Of a stretch of DNA of 6,723 nt, positions 1 to 6,223 are shown one piece after another. This DNA comes from an uncultured Clostridia bacterium. GTDB taxonomy: Bacteria > Bacillota > Clostridia > Oscillospirales > Ruminococcaceae. The notes under the pieces are model-generated. The model saw only the letters and a program-made list of their open reading frames with translations. It ran no database searches and was not told where the DNA came from. Where the stretch lies: positions 1 to 6,723 of the forward strand of contig CAMBHV010000078.1 of assembly GCA_945867255.1 (NCBI GenBank). Direction: 5' to 3'. Every line of letters starts with the position of its first letter. Positions within the stretch are counted from its first letter, which is position 1. Made by a program: the position numbers and the translations under genes.

Positions 1-45
1 GCATAGTGCCTTTCGTTTTTGACGAATCAGTTCGGGGAAATCCAT
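1..45 (-). CDS. Partial 5' end of a leftward gene, possible XRE-type HTH regulator
   Basis: Only the first 15 codons lie in the window, reading MDFPELIRQKRKALC on the complementary strand; the rest runs off the left edge. The start is supported by a GGAGGG Shine-Dalgarno seven bases upstream (complement of 53-58) and by a promoter further up. An opening of the form 'ELIRQKRKALxLTQ' is common in helix 1 of XRE/Cro-C1 DNA-binding domains, so a transcription regulator is the best guess, but 15 residues cannot establish a family. The gene is divergent from the M20 peptidase gene. Divergent regulators often act on the shared intergenic region, which here holds two perfect palindromes. A second ATG at 50 in another frame stops after seven codons, so 45 is the right start. 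Confidence 0.5.
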   Translation of the reverse strand, partial: MDFPELIRQKRKALC

Positions 46-67
46 ATCATGTCCCTCCGTTTTATAG

Positions 68-77
68 TGCACGTGCA
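68..77. repeat. 10-bp perfect palindrome TGCACGTGCA in the leader of the leftward gene
   Basis: TGCACGTGCA equals its own reverse complement. It lies 10-20 bases downstream of the predicted leftward start site, between the promoter and the Shine-Dalgarno of the left-edge gene. That is a classical place for an autoregulatory operator. No protein can be assigned from the sequence, and a 10-bp palindrome can occur by chance. Confidence 0.35.
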
Positions 78-94
78 GCTCTTTTCTATTTTTT

Positions 95-124
95 ATTATA
101 AGATGCTCTATGTCACCAGCACAA
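95..124 (-). promoter_or_regulatory. Leftward sigma-A-like promoter for the gene at the left edge
   Basis: On the complementary strand there is a perfect TATAAT (complement of 95-100). Eighteen bases upstream is TTGTGC (complement of 119-124), a weak -35. Transcription would start near position 88, giving a leader of about 43 nt before the start codon at 45. The -10 is convincing, the -35 is not. Confidence 0.5.
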
Positions 125-161
125 TGGAGGCGTGTTCGATTTTTGAGGCGAAAATATGAAC

Positions 162-181
162 AGAAGGAAAGCTTTCCTTCT
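162..181. repeat. 20-bp perfect palindrome in the divergent intergenic region
   Basis: The half-site AGAAGGAAAG (162-171) is followed directly by its exact reverse complement (172-181), with no spacer. As RNA only about 8 bp could pair around a 4-nt loop, and no T-run follows on the + strand, so a terminator for the rightward direction is unlikely. It sits between the two divergent promoters, about 33 bp before the rightward -35 and 38 bp from the leftward -35. This suits a dimeric regulator site. The role is an inference; the symmetry is seen directly. Confidence 0.5.
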
Positions 182-213
182 ATTGTAGAAAGCAGACAAT
201 GTGACTTTGTCGC

Positions 214-242
214 TTTCCATTCCGATTGGTTTGTGCTATGAT
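214..242 (+). promoter_or_regulatory. Extended -10 promoter for the M20/M29 peptidase genes
   Basis: A TATGAT -10 (237-242) is preceded by TGC at 234-236, an extended -10 element. Seventeen bases upstream is TTTCCA (214-219), matching the -35 consensus at four of six positions. The start would be near 249, leaving a leader of roughly 100 nt before the ATG at 350. I see no recognisable riboswitch or strong hairpin in that leader. Confidence 0.5.
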
Positions 243-336
243 GAAAACAAATTCAAGATATGCATGCGTCAGAGTGTTTTTATAAATTGTACCTGCTGTG
301 CTGCATATTCCGCTTTTTCGTATGATAAGTGGGGAA

Positions 337-341
337 AGAGG
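337..341 (+). promoter_or_regulatory. Ribosome binding site deciding the M20 peptidase start
   Basis: AGAGG at 337-341 lies eight bases before the ATG at 350. The open frame also allows a GTG at 329, but the bases before that codon (a T-rich stretch then TATGATAA) contain no Shine-Dalgarno. The ATG at 350 is therefore preferred. Confidence 0.6.
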
Positions 342-349
342 CGTTTTTC

Positions 350-1798
350 ATGGGCTGGTTATGGGGAATTCTGGTTGTATTGATAGCCTTTGTGGCCGTG
401 CTTGCAGCGCGTGCTGCGGCATGTAAGCCGAAAGAAGAGACATATGGCCCGCGGGAAGAGCTGGCTGTGGATGCGCAGGGGGCCGTGCAAAGGCTGGCGC
501 AGATGGTGCGTATCCCCACGGTGTCGGATTATGATGAACAAAAGGTAGACGAGGCGCAGTTTGAAGCGTTTCGCACAAAACTGAAAGAGCTGTACCCTGC
601 GGTGCATCGGGTTTGCCCACCTGTGTTATGTGAAGGGAAAGGGCGTGTTACAGGCCTTTTGTTCCGCTGGAAGGGCAAGAGCAGCGCCGAGCCCACGGTG
701 CTGATGGCGCACTACGATGTTGTGCCTGTGGAGGAAACACGCTGGCAGCATCCGCCGTTCTGCGGTGAGGTGTTCAACGATGAACTGTGGGGCCGCGGCA
801 CGCTGGATACCAAGATTACGCTGCTGGGCATTCTGGAAGCGGCGGAGACATTGATTGAGCAGGGGTTTGTGCCTCAGCAGGACGTGTATTTTGCGTTCGG
901 CGGGGATGAGGAAGTTTCCGGTCACGGGGCCAAAGATATCATTCAATACCTGAAAAACCAAGGCGTAAAGCCGGCGTTAGTTATTGATGAGGGCGGCGCT
1001 GTGGTGGATGGTGTATTTCCCGGCGTCAGTCGCCCGCTGGCCGTGGTGGGCATTGGGGAAAAAGGCATGATGGATGTGGTGCTTACCGCAAAAAGCGAAG
1101 GCGGTCATGCCAGCCATCCCACGCGCCCCAGCGCTGTGGGCAGTATGGCGCGTGCCGTGGCACGGCTGGAGGCAAAGCCCATGAAGGCACATATCACCAA
1201 GCCTGTGCGGGAATTTTTGCGTGTGGCCGCGCCCCATACCCCCTTCGGCCTGCGCATGGTGCTGGCAAACCTGTGGTGTTTTGGTGGCCTTTTATGTGTT
1301 TTGGCGGAGAAGTTGGGCGGTGAAATCAATGCCATGATGCGCACCACATTTGCTTTTACCATGGCACAGGGCTCGAAACAGATCAACGTGATGCCAAACG
1401 AGGCAACCGCTGGTATCAACGTGCGTTTGGTGAATGTGGATACGCCGGAAAGTGTAAAGGCCTATATGGAAAAGGTAATAGATGACGACAATGTCACCGT
1501 CAATGTGCGCGATGCGCAGACAGCCAGCCCTTATGCAGTGACACAGGGCCCGAAGTGGAACAAACTGGCTGCCGCCGTGGCACACACATGGCAGGGTTGT
1601 CTTGTTACCCCGTACCTTATGATTGCATGTTCCGACAGCCGGCATTATGCAGGGTTTTGCGATGATGTGTATAAATTCAGCGCCATGCATCTTTCTGCGG
1701 AACAGCGTGGGCTGATTCATAATGATAACGAACGCATCCCGGTAACAGAAGTTGCAAAGACAGTAGAGTTTTTCACGCGTCTTGAGAAAAGTTTGTAA
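350..1798 (+). CDS. Membrane-anchored M20 metallopeptidase, carboxypeptidase S / PM20D1-like
   Basis: This 482-residue di-metal hydrolase would cleave the C-terminal residue of a peptide or the amide of an N-acyl-amino acid. Residues 4-24 form one hydrophobic segment with no positive charge before it and R21, K26 and K28 after it. By the positive-inside rule the catalytic part could stay cytoplasmic, though the topology is uncertain. M20 signatures are intact: HYD (H121, catalytic D123), GRGTLDTK with bridging D153, GGDEE (catalytic E187, ligand E188), DEG (D213), GGHASHP (H253, lid domain) and a last ligand H457 in IHNDNERIP. The C-terminal SDSRHY stretch (428-433), the IHxxNERIP ending and the long hydrophobic insertion of the lid (about 285-327) resemble the CPS1/PM20D1 branch more than the PepV or DapE branches. 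It is first in a likely operon with the M29 aminopeptidase. The family is secure; the substrate is not known. Confidence 0.88.
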   Translation: MGWLWGILVVLIAFVAVLAARAAACKPKEETYGPREELAVDAQGAVQRLAQMVRIPTVSDYDEQKVDEAQFEAFRTKLKELYPAVHRVCPPVLCEGKGRVTGLLFRWKGKSSAEPTVLMAHYDVVPVEETRWQHPPFCGEVFNDELWGRGTLDTKITLLGILEAAETLIEQGFVPQQDVYFAFGGDEEVSGHGAKDIIQYLKNQGVKPALVIDEGGAVVDGVFPGVSRPLAVVGIGEKGMMDVVLTAKSEGGHASHPTRPSAVGSMARAVARLEAKPMKAHITKPVREFLRVAAPHTPFGLRMVLANLWCFGGLLCVLAEKLGGEINAMMRTTFAFTMAQGSKQINVMPNEATAGINVRLVNVDTPESVKAYMEKVIDDDNVTVNVRDAQTASPYAVTQGPKWNKLAAAVAHTWQGCLVTPYLMIACSDSRHYAGFCDDVYKFSAMHLSAEQRGLIHNDNERIPVTEVAKTVEFFTRLEKSL

Positions 1799-1849
1799 CA
1801 AAAGGCAAGGTGGGGCCTGACTGGTTCCAGCTAAAAAGGAGAGCCGGAT

Positions 1850-3082
1850 ATGGATGAAAAGCTTTTGAAGCAATATGCTGAGTTTGCCGTGAAGGTGGGC
1901 GTAAACCCACAGAAGGGGCAGACAATGTTGATTTCCTGTTCAGTGGAAAGCGCCTTTTTTGCGCGTCTGTGTGCGCAGGCTGCTTTTGAAGTGGGTGCGC
2001 GCGATGTAGTCATGAAATATACAGACGATCAGTTTGCACGCCTGCGTATGCAACATGCCGATGTACAAACGCTGGAGGATGTAAAACCCTACGTGTTGCG
2101 CAGTTATCTGGACTATGCAGAGAGCGAAGGTGGCGTGTGCATTCTGAACATTCATGATTCAGACCCGGAAGTGTTCAAAGGCCTGGATGCGGAAAAAATC
2201 GCTCGCGCCACAAAAGCACGCCGCGAGGCACTGGCAGCCTGGCGGGAATACACCATGAAAGATAAGGTGCAGTGGAGTATTGTGGCGATTCCCGGCCCGG
2301 CGTGGGCCAATAAGGTATTCCCCGGGCAGGCAGATGCCGAGGAAAAACTATGGCAAGCAATTTTCCGTGTGTGCCGCGTGCAGCAAGGAGCCGATGTGAC
2401 GTCCGCTTGGCGCGAGCACCTTGCCCGGTTGGAGGCGCGGAGAGACAGATTGAATGAACTGCGCCTGGAGAGCATTCATTTCGAAAGCGGCAATGGAACA
2501 GACCTTACTGTAGGCTTGGCGGACAGCCATACATGGGAGGCAGCCGGCGGCCGTACGCCGGAAGGCTACGAGTTTTTGCCGAACATTCCTACCGAAGAAG
2601 TATTTACTGCCCCGCATAAAGATAAGGTGGAGGGCGTCGTGCATGGCACAAAGCCCTATGTATATAATGGGGAGATCATTGACGGCTTCTGGGTCCGTTT
2701 TGAGCACGGGCGCGTAGTGGAATATCATGCTGAAAAAAACGAGGGCTTATTGGGCCACCTGCTGGATACAGACGAGGGCGCGCGACATATTGGCGAAGTA
2801 GCGTTGGTGCCTGCATCCAGTCCAATCAATCAAAGTGGTATTTTGTTTTACAGCACATTGTTCGATGAGAATGCTGCATGTCACATTGCCTTCGGTGCGG
2901 GATATCCCGGCACGGTGAAGGGTGGAAATACCATGACGAAGCAGCAGCTTGCGGCCCTTGGAGTGAACGATTCACTGGTACACGAAGATGTGATGATAGG
3001 CGCTGCCGATACCACCATCACCGGAAAAACGAAGGATGGGCAAACAGTAGCACTGTTCCAAAATGGAGAATGGGTGTTCTGA
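1850..3082 (+). CDS. M29 family metal-dependent aminopeptidase (AmpS/PepS/AmpT type)
   Basis: This 410-residue protein is full length for peptidase family M29, cytosolic enzymes that remove N-terminal residues from peptides with a di-metal centre. It has no signal peptide or membrane segment. The N-terminal domain (about 1-180) carries the family's typical 'A..AVKVGVNPQKGQ' opening. The C-terminal catalytic domain contains NIPTEEVFTAP (E250), GEVALVP (E316), H345, the GAGY tyrosine Y352, and VHED (H378, D380). These match the positions of metal ligands and catalytic residues described for thermophilic and staphylococcal M29 enzymes. AAGGAG at 1836-1841 stands eight bases before the ATG. It starts 51 nt after the M20 gene with no terminator or promoter in the gap, so the two are probably co-transcribed and act together on peptides. 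Specificity (ampS- or pepS-like) cannot be decided here, so no symbol is given. Confidence 0.93.
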   Translation: MDEKLLKQYAEFAVKVGVNPQKGQTMLISCSVESAFFARLCAQAAFEVGARDVVMKYTDDQFARLRMQHADVQTLEDVKPYVLRSYLDYAESEGGVCILNIHDSDPEVFKGLDAEKIARATKARREALAAWREYTMKDKVQWSIVAIPGPAWANKVFPGQADAEEKLWQAIFRVCRVQQGADVTSAWREHLARLEARRDRLNELRLESIHFESGNGTDLTVGLADSHTWEAAGGRTPEGYEFLPNIPTEEVFTAPHKDKVEGVVHGTKPYVYNGEIIDGFWVRFEHGRVVEYHAEKNEGLLGHLLDTDEGARHIGEVALVPASSPINQSGILFYSTLFDENAACHIAFGAGYPGTVKGGNTMTKQQLAALGVNDSLVHEDVMIGAADTTITGKTKDGQTVALFQNGEWVF

Positions 3083-3091
3083 CAAAAAGGT

Positions 3092-3117
3092 AAAATGCAC
3101 GGCAAGGTGCGGCTTTT
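3092..3117 (+). terminator. Possible weak intrinsic terminator after the M29 gene
   Basis: AAAA, then GCAC (3097-3100), a 6-nt loop and GTGC (3107-3110), are followed by GGC and TTTT (3114-3117). The G/C stem is only four base pairs, and the A-run and U-run could extend it imperfectly. It may give partial termination before the ftsH promoter; read-through is likely. Confidence 0.3.
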
Positions 3118-3148
3118 CATTACATTTTCACGCAGAACGACAGAAACC

Positions 3149-3177
3149 TTCACAAATTTACGATATACTGATAGTAG
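3149..3177 (+). promoter_or_regulatory. Candidate ftsH promoter region
   Basis: Two overlapping possibilities exist. TATACT at 3164-3169 is a good -10 (five of six) but lacks a clear -35. TTCACA at 3149-3154 is a fair -35 with a poor -10, TAGTAG, 17 bases later (3172-3177). Either would start transcription 25-40 nt before the ftsH start codon. I see no CIRCE or CtsR-type operator. Confidence 0.4.
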
Positions 3178-3180
3178 ATA

Positions 3181-3194
3181 GGCGGTTTTTCGCC
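3181..3194 (+). other. Small leader hairpin just before the ftsH ribosome site
   Basis: GGCG (3181-3184), a GTTTTT loop and CGCC (3191-3194) can pair. The stem ends two bases before the AAGGAG at 3197-3202, itself eight bases before the ATG. It is too short to be a terminator, but it could modestly affect initiation, for instance with temperature. Low confidence. Confidence 0.25.
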
Positions 3195-3210
3195 GGAAGG
3201 AGAATTTTGC

Positions 3211-5088
3211 ATGAATAATCAACCGGGCCAGGGCCCGCATACGCCGAATCAAAACCCAAATCGGCGAAACTTTTTCATGTATGCAGCCATTGCGCTGCTT
3301 ATCATGATGTTGCTAAATGCATTTGTGATGCCACAGGTGCATGGCGCCAATGTAACAGAAGTAGATTATGGCACATTTTTGAAAATGGTGGATGGCGAGG
3401 TGGATGGCGTCACAGTGGATGCTGTCCAAATCGACGAGAATGGGCAGGAGATCCTGTTTAGTACCAAAGATGAAACGGGAAAAGTGTCTTATTATTCCAC
3501 CGGCGTATTCCCGGACGCAGATTTGGTGGACAGGTTAAGTGCCAACGAAAACATCAAATTTACCAAGGTGGCGCCACGGGAAAACAGTTTCTTGATGGAA
3601 TTCCTGCTCAACTGGGTGTTGCCGACCCTGATTTTGATGCTGCCTATGATCTGGATGATGCGCTTTATGCAGAAAAAAGGTGGCGGCGGAGTGTTTGGTA
3701 TGGGAAAATCCAATGCCAAGATGTATGTGGAAAATCAGACGGGCAAACGTTTTACGGATGTGGCAGGTCAGGATGAAGCCAAAGATGCGCTGAGCGAGAT
3801 CGTAGACTTTTTGCACTCTCCGGCCAAGTATAACAGCATTGGTGCCACTATGCCGAAAGGCGCCCTGCTTGTAGGGCCTCCGGGTACAGGTAAAACTCTG
3901 CTGGCCAAAGCGGTAGCCGGCGAGGCCGGAGTGCCGTTCTTCTCCATCGCAGGTAGCGAATTTGTGGAGATGTTTGTTGGCCAGGGTGCCGCGCGTGTGC
4001 GGGACTTGTTCAAACAGGCCAAGGAAAAGGCACCCTGCATCGTGTTTATCGATGAGATCGACACCATTGGTAAAAAGCGTGACGGCGCCGGTATTGGCGG
4101 GAATGACGAGCGTGAACAGACGCTGAACCAGCTGCTCAGCGAAATGGACGGGTTTGACGGCACTACAGGAATCATTATTTTGGCTGCTACCAACCGGCCT
4201 GAAACATTGGATGCAGCCTTGTTGCGCCCGGGGCGGTTTGACCGCCGCATCCCGGTGGAATTGCCGGACCTGAAAGGCCGCGAGGCAATTTTAAAAGTGC
4301 ATGCCAAAAAGGTAATGATGGCAGATGATGTGGATTTTCTGGCCGTGGCACGTGCCACAGCGGGCTCTTCCGGTGCAGATCTTGCCAACCTGATCAACGA
4401 GGCTGCTCTGCGTGCAGTGAAGCATAACCGCCGCATTGTGACGCAAGAAGACCTGACGGAATCTGTAGACGTGGTTCTGGCTGGTTATGAGCGCAAGAAT
4501 TCTATTTTGACACCGCACGAAAAAGAAATTGTGGCATACCACGAGGTTGGGCATGCGTTGGTGGCAGCAAAGCAGTCCAACTCCGCTCCTGTTACAAAAA
4601 TCACCATTGTGCCGCGTACATCCGGCGCACTGGGTTATACTATGCAGACGCCGGAGACAGATCAGGTGCTGCTTTCCAAGGAGGAAGCCTTGGCGAAAAT
4701 TGCCACATTTACCGGTGGGCGCAGCGCAGAAGAGCTTGTGTTTGGCAGTGTGACATCCGGCGCCTCCAACGATATTGAGCAGGCCACCAAACTGGCTCGC
4801 AGCATGGTAACGCGCCTTGGTATGAGCGATAAGTTCGATATGACGGCCCTGGAAACGCTGAATAACAAGTATCTGGGTGGTGATGCGTCACTTGCATGCA
4901 GTGAGCAGACGGCCGCCGAGGTAGACAGAGAAGTGACGCAGATCATTCGAAAGGCGCACGAAAAGGCGATCAGCATTTTGAAGGATAATATGGATAAACT
5001 TCACGAACTGGCGAAGTACCTGCTGGAAAAGGAAACAATCACCGGCGAGGAGTTCATGCGTATCCTGAATGACGGACAAGCGGCATGA
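3211..5088 (+). CDS. ftsH: ATP-dependent zinc metalloprotease FtsH
   Basis: FtsH is a hexameric membrane AAA+ protease that extracts, unfolds and degrades misfolded membrane proteins and short-lived cytosolic regulators. At 625 residues it has normal length. After a Gln/Asn/Pro-rich cytosolic tail come TM1 (about 21-40), an extracytoplasmic domain (42-126) and TM2 (about 127-150). The AAA module holds Walker A GPPGTGKT (222-229), the pore loop MFVG (254-257), Walker B IVFIDEID (277-284) and the second region of homology with arginine fingers R339 and R342. The peptidase domain has HEVGH (444-448) binding zinc through H444 and H448, with D521 in SNDIEQAT as third ligand. The tail (about 560-625) is helical. 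The position after the pore FVG is Q258, where V or M is common; otherwise nothing is missing. It lies 128 nt after the M29 gene with its own probable promoter and ends at a strong terminator. The call is firm. Confidence 0.98.
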   Translation: MNNQPGQGPHTPNQNPNRRNFFMYAAIALLIMMLLNAFVMPQVHGANVTEVDYGTFLKMVDGEVDGVTVDAVQIDENGQEILFSTKDETGKVSYYSTGVFPDADLVDRLSANENIKFTKVAPRENSFLMEFLLNWVLPTLILMLPMIWMMRFMQKKGGGGVFGMGKSNAKMYVENQTGKRFTDVAGQDEAKDALSEIVDFLHSPAKYNSIGATMPKGALLVGPPGTGKTLLAKAVAGEAGVPFFSIAGSEFVEMFVGQGAARVRDLFKQAKEKAPCIVFIDEIDTIGKKRDGAGIGGNDEREQTLNQLLSEMDGFDGTTGIIILAATNRPETLDAALLRPGRFDRRIPVELPDLKGREAILKVHAKKVMMADDVDFLAVARATAGSSGADLANLINEAALRAVKHNRRIVTQEDLTESVDVVLAGYERKNSILTPHEKEIVAYHEVGHALVAAKQSNSAPVTKITIVPRTSGALGYTMQTPETDQVLLSKEEALAKIATFTGGRSAEELVFGSVTSGASNDIEQATKLARSMVTRLGMSDKFDMTALETLNNKYLGGDASLACSEQTAAEVDREVTQIIRKAHEKAISILKDNMDKLHELAKYLLEKETITGEEFMRILNDGQAA

Positions 5089-5091
5089 TGC

Positions 5092-5119
5092 TTGCTTTCT
5101 GAAAAAACTATGATAAAAT
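5092..5119 (+). promoter_or_regulatory. Promoter-like sequence between the ftsH stop and its terminator
   Basis: TTGCTT (5092-5097) and TAAAAT (5114-5119) are 16 bases apart, and TATGAT overlaps at 5109-5114. A start near 5126 would fall inside the GC-rich hairpin, so any transcript would be very short or would read through towards the ZIP gene. It may simply be AT-rich spacer. Low confidence as a working promoter. Confidence 0.25.
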
Positions 5120-5123
5120 AAAT

Positions 5124-5163
5124 GGGCCGCGCGGCTTTATGCGCCGTGCGGCCCTGCTTTTTT
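5124..5163 (+). terminator. Strong intrinsic terminator of ftsH
   Basis: A 12-bp stem, GGGCCGCGCGGC (5124-5135) with GCCGTGCGGCCC (5143-5154), contains one G-U pair and closes a 7-nt loop. After TGC comes a run of six T (5158-5163). It stands 35 nt after the ftsH stop codon. Confidence 0.9.
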
Positions 5164-5223
5164 CAAATATATGTTGGCTGGCCGCCTATGGCCCCGGTAC
5201 GGACCCGGCGATGAAAAAATACA

Positions 5224-5252
5224 TACATAAATGTCAAAGAAAAGGATATAAT
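5224..5252 (+). promoter_or_regulatory. Promoter of the ZIP transporter gene
   Basis: A perfect TATAAT lies at 5247-5252. The hexamer 17 bases upstream, TACATA (5224-5229), matches the -35 at only three positions, so an activator may help. The start would be near 5259, about 62 nt before the ATG. I searched by eye for a Zur- or Fur-like palindrome around it and found none. Confidence 0.5.
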
Positions 5253-5305
5253 CATTCGGCAGACGGGTATTCCCTATCTTGGATACAAAAAGGCATGCGG
5301 CCAAC

Positions 5306-5311
5306 AGGAGG
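5306..5311 (+). promoter_or_regulatory. Ribosome binding site deciding the ZIP start
   Basis: AGGAGG, a perfect anti-16S core, lies nine bases before the ATG at 5321. The frame is open upstream to a TTG-type codon at 5279, but that start would place this site inside the coding region and add a charged stretch (DTKRHAANRRRDE) not expected in the family. The ATG at 5321 is therefore chosen. Confidence 0.8.
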
Positions 5312-5320
5312 AGAGATGAG

Positions 5321-6118
5321 ATGGAAGCATTAAAAATGGCAGCCCTGGGAACGGGGTTCACCTTTCTAATGACAGCGGCGGGCGCTGCGTTAGTGTTCTT
5401 TTTCAAACGGGAGATCAACCACAAATTTCAGCGCGTGTTTCTTGGGTTTGCAGCCGGTGTTATGGTGGCTGCCAGCGTATGGAGCTTGTTGATTCCTGCC
5501 ATCGAAATGGCCGAACAGGCGGGCGGAGTGCCGGGCTGGGTGCCTGCCGCAGGTGGTTTTTTACTGGGTGCGGCATTCCTGCTGGCATTGGATGCACTGA
5601 TGCCACACCTGCATCCCGGCGCACAGGAGCCAGAGGGCCCGCATACGTCGCTGCGGCGCACCACGCTTCTGGTGCTGGCCGTAACGCTGCACAACATCCC
5701 GGAGGGGATGGCGGTAGGCCTTTCCTGCGCACTGGCTGCCTCTGGTGAAGGAGTAGGTGCAGTGACGGCGGCGTCCGCTATGGCGCTTGCACTTGGGATT
5801 GGGTTGCAGAATTTCCCGGAGGGCGCAGCAATCAGTCTGCCGTTACGCCGGGAAGGGCTCTCGCGTACCAGAAGTTTTGTATATGGGGCCTTATCCGGCA
5901 TCGTGGAGCCGGTGGGCGGCATTCTGGCCGTGCTGGTAGCAGGCGGGATTCAGCCGCTGATGCCGTGGTTTTTAAGCTTTGCCGCAGGGGCTATGATTTA
6001 CGTGGTAGTAGAGGAATTGATTCCGGAAGCCAACCTGGGGGAGCATTCCCATTCCGGCACGTGGGGTGTGCTGGCCGGGTTTGTGATCATGATGGTCATG
6101 GATGTAGCACTGGGGTGA
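5321..6118 (+). CDS. ZIP-family divalent metal transporter (GufA-like)
   Basis: This 265-residue integral membrane protein of the ZIP family brings Zn2+, and often Fe2+ or Mn2+, into the cytoplasm. About eight hydrophobic segments are visible, near 7-28, 37-60, 75-95, 114-135, 150-172, 185-207, 213-233 and 247-263. The metal-site motif HNIPEG (124-129) lies in TM4, QNFPEG (163-168) in TM5, and the VVEELIPEA glutamates E231/E232 near the end of the next-to-last segment. Q in place of H in the TM5 motif is usual for the GufA branch and is not a defect. The loop between TM3 and TM4 carries H96, H98 and H108, and a short loop has HSH (242-244); such histidines often gather metal. It is monocistronic, between the ftsH terminator and a convergent lipoprotein gene. 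Substrate preference cannot be read from the sequence, so ZupT is not used as a name. Confidence 0.92.
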   Translation: MEALKMAALGTGFTFLMTAAGAALVFFFKREINHKFQRVFLGFAAGVMVAASVWSLLIPAIEMAEQAGGVPGWVPAAGGFLLGAAFLLALDALMPHLHPGAQEPEGPHTSLRRTTLLVLAVTLHNIPEGMAVGLSCALAASGEGVGAVTAASAMALALGIGLQNFPEGAAISLPLRREGLSRTRSFVYGALSGIVEPVGGILAVLVAGGIQPLMPWFLSFAAGAMIYVVVEELIPEANLGEHSHSGTWGVLAGFVIMMVMDVALG

Positions 6119-6156
6119 GAAGGATAGCTCCCTTTTGTGAAATCAGATGAAAATAT

Positions 6157-6202
6157 AAAAGGCCCTCAGGCCGCCGAATTTGGCAGACCTGAGGGCCTTT
6201 TT
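6157..6202. terminator. Bidirectional terminator between the ZIP and lipoprotein genes
   Basis: A 14-bp perfect stem joins AAAAGGCCCTCAGG (6157-6170) to CCTGAGGGCCTTTT (6188-6201). The loop itself can fold through GCC (6173-6175) and GGC (6182-6184). A T-run closes it on the + strand (6198-6202), and A-rich sequence on the left gives the T-run for leftward transcripts. It stands 38 nt after the ZIP stop and 21 nt after the lipoprotein stop, so it serves both convergent genes. Confidence 0.93.
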
Positions 6203-6223
6203 GACGTACTTGTCTGTTTCGGA

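Noticed and set aside
321..326. Second TATGAT as a promoter closer to the M20 gene
   Set aside because: The hexamer 17 bases upstream is GTGCTG, and the resulting transcript would begin at or beyond the ribosome site, so it is unlikely to serve translation.
249..349. Possible riboswitch or attenuator in the roughly 100-nt leader of the M20 gene
   Set aside because: I found no long paired stems, no T-run after a stem and no recognisable riboswitch core.
1811..1841. Small CTGG-TT-CCAG hairpin before the M29 ribosome site
   Set aside because: Only four base pairs around a two-base gap, and no U-run; it is too weak to be a terminator or an attenuator.
1292..1873. 193-codon open frame on the minus strand across the end of the M20 gene
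   Set aside because: It lies antisense to a well-supported peptidase gene, has no ribosome site, and its translation (rich in His, Cys and Ile without any motif) looks like a shadow frame.
3768..4436. 222-codon open frame on the minus strand inside ftsH
   Set aside because: It is antisense to the conserved AAA domain; its Ser/Pro/Arg-rich translation is what reverse reading of GC-rich coding sequence gives.
5211..5333. Possible small basic peptide starting MKKYIHKCQRKG upstream of the ZIP gene
   Set aside because: No Shine-Dalgarno precedes its ATG, it spans the ZIP promoter, and it overlaps the ZIP start; chance is more likely.
5428..5922. 164-codon open frame on the minus strand inside the ZIP gene
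   Set aside because: It is a shadow of the transporter; the translation is Pro/Ser/Ala-rich with no motif and no start signals.
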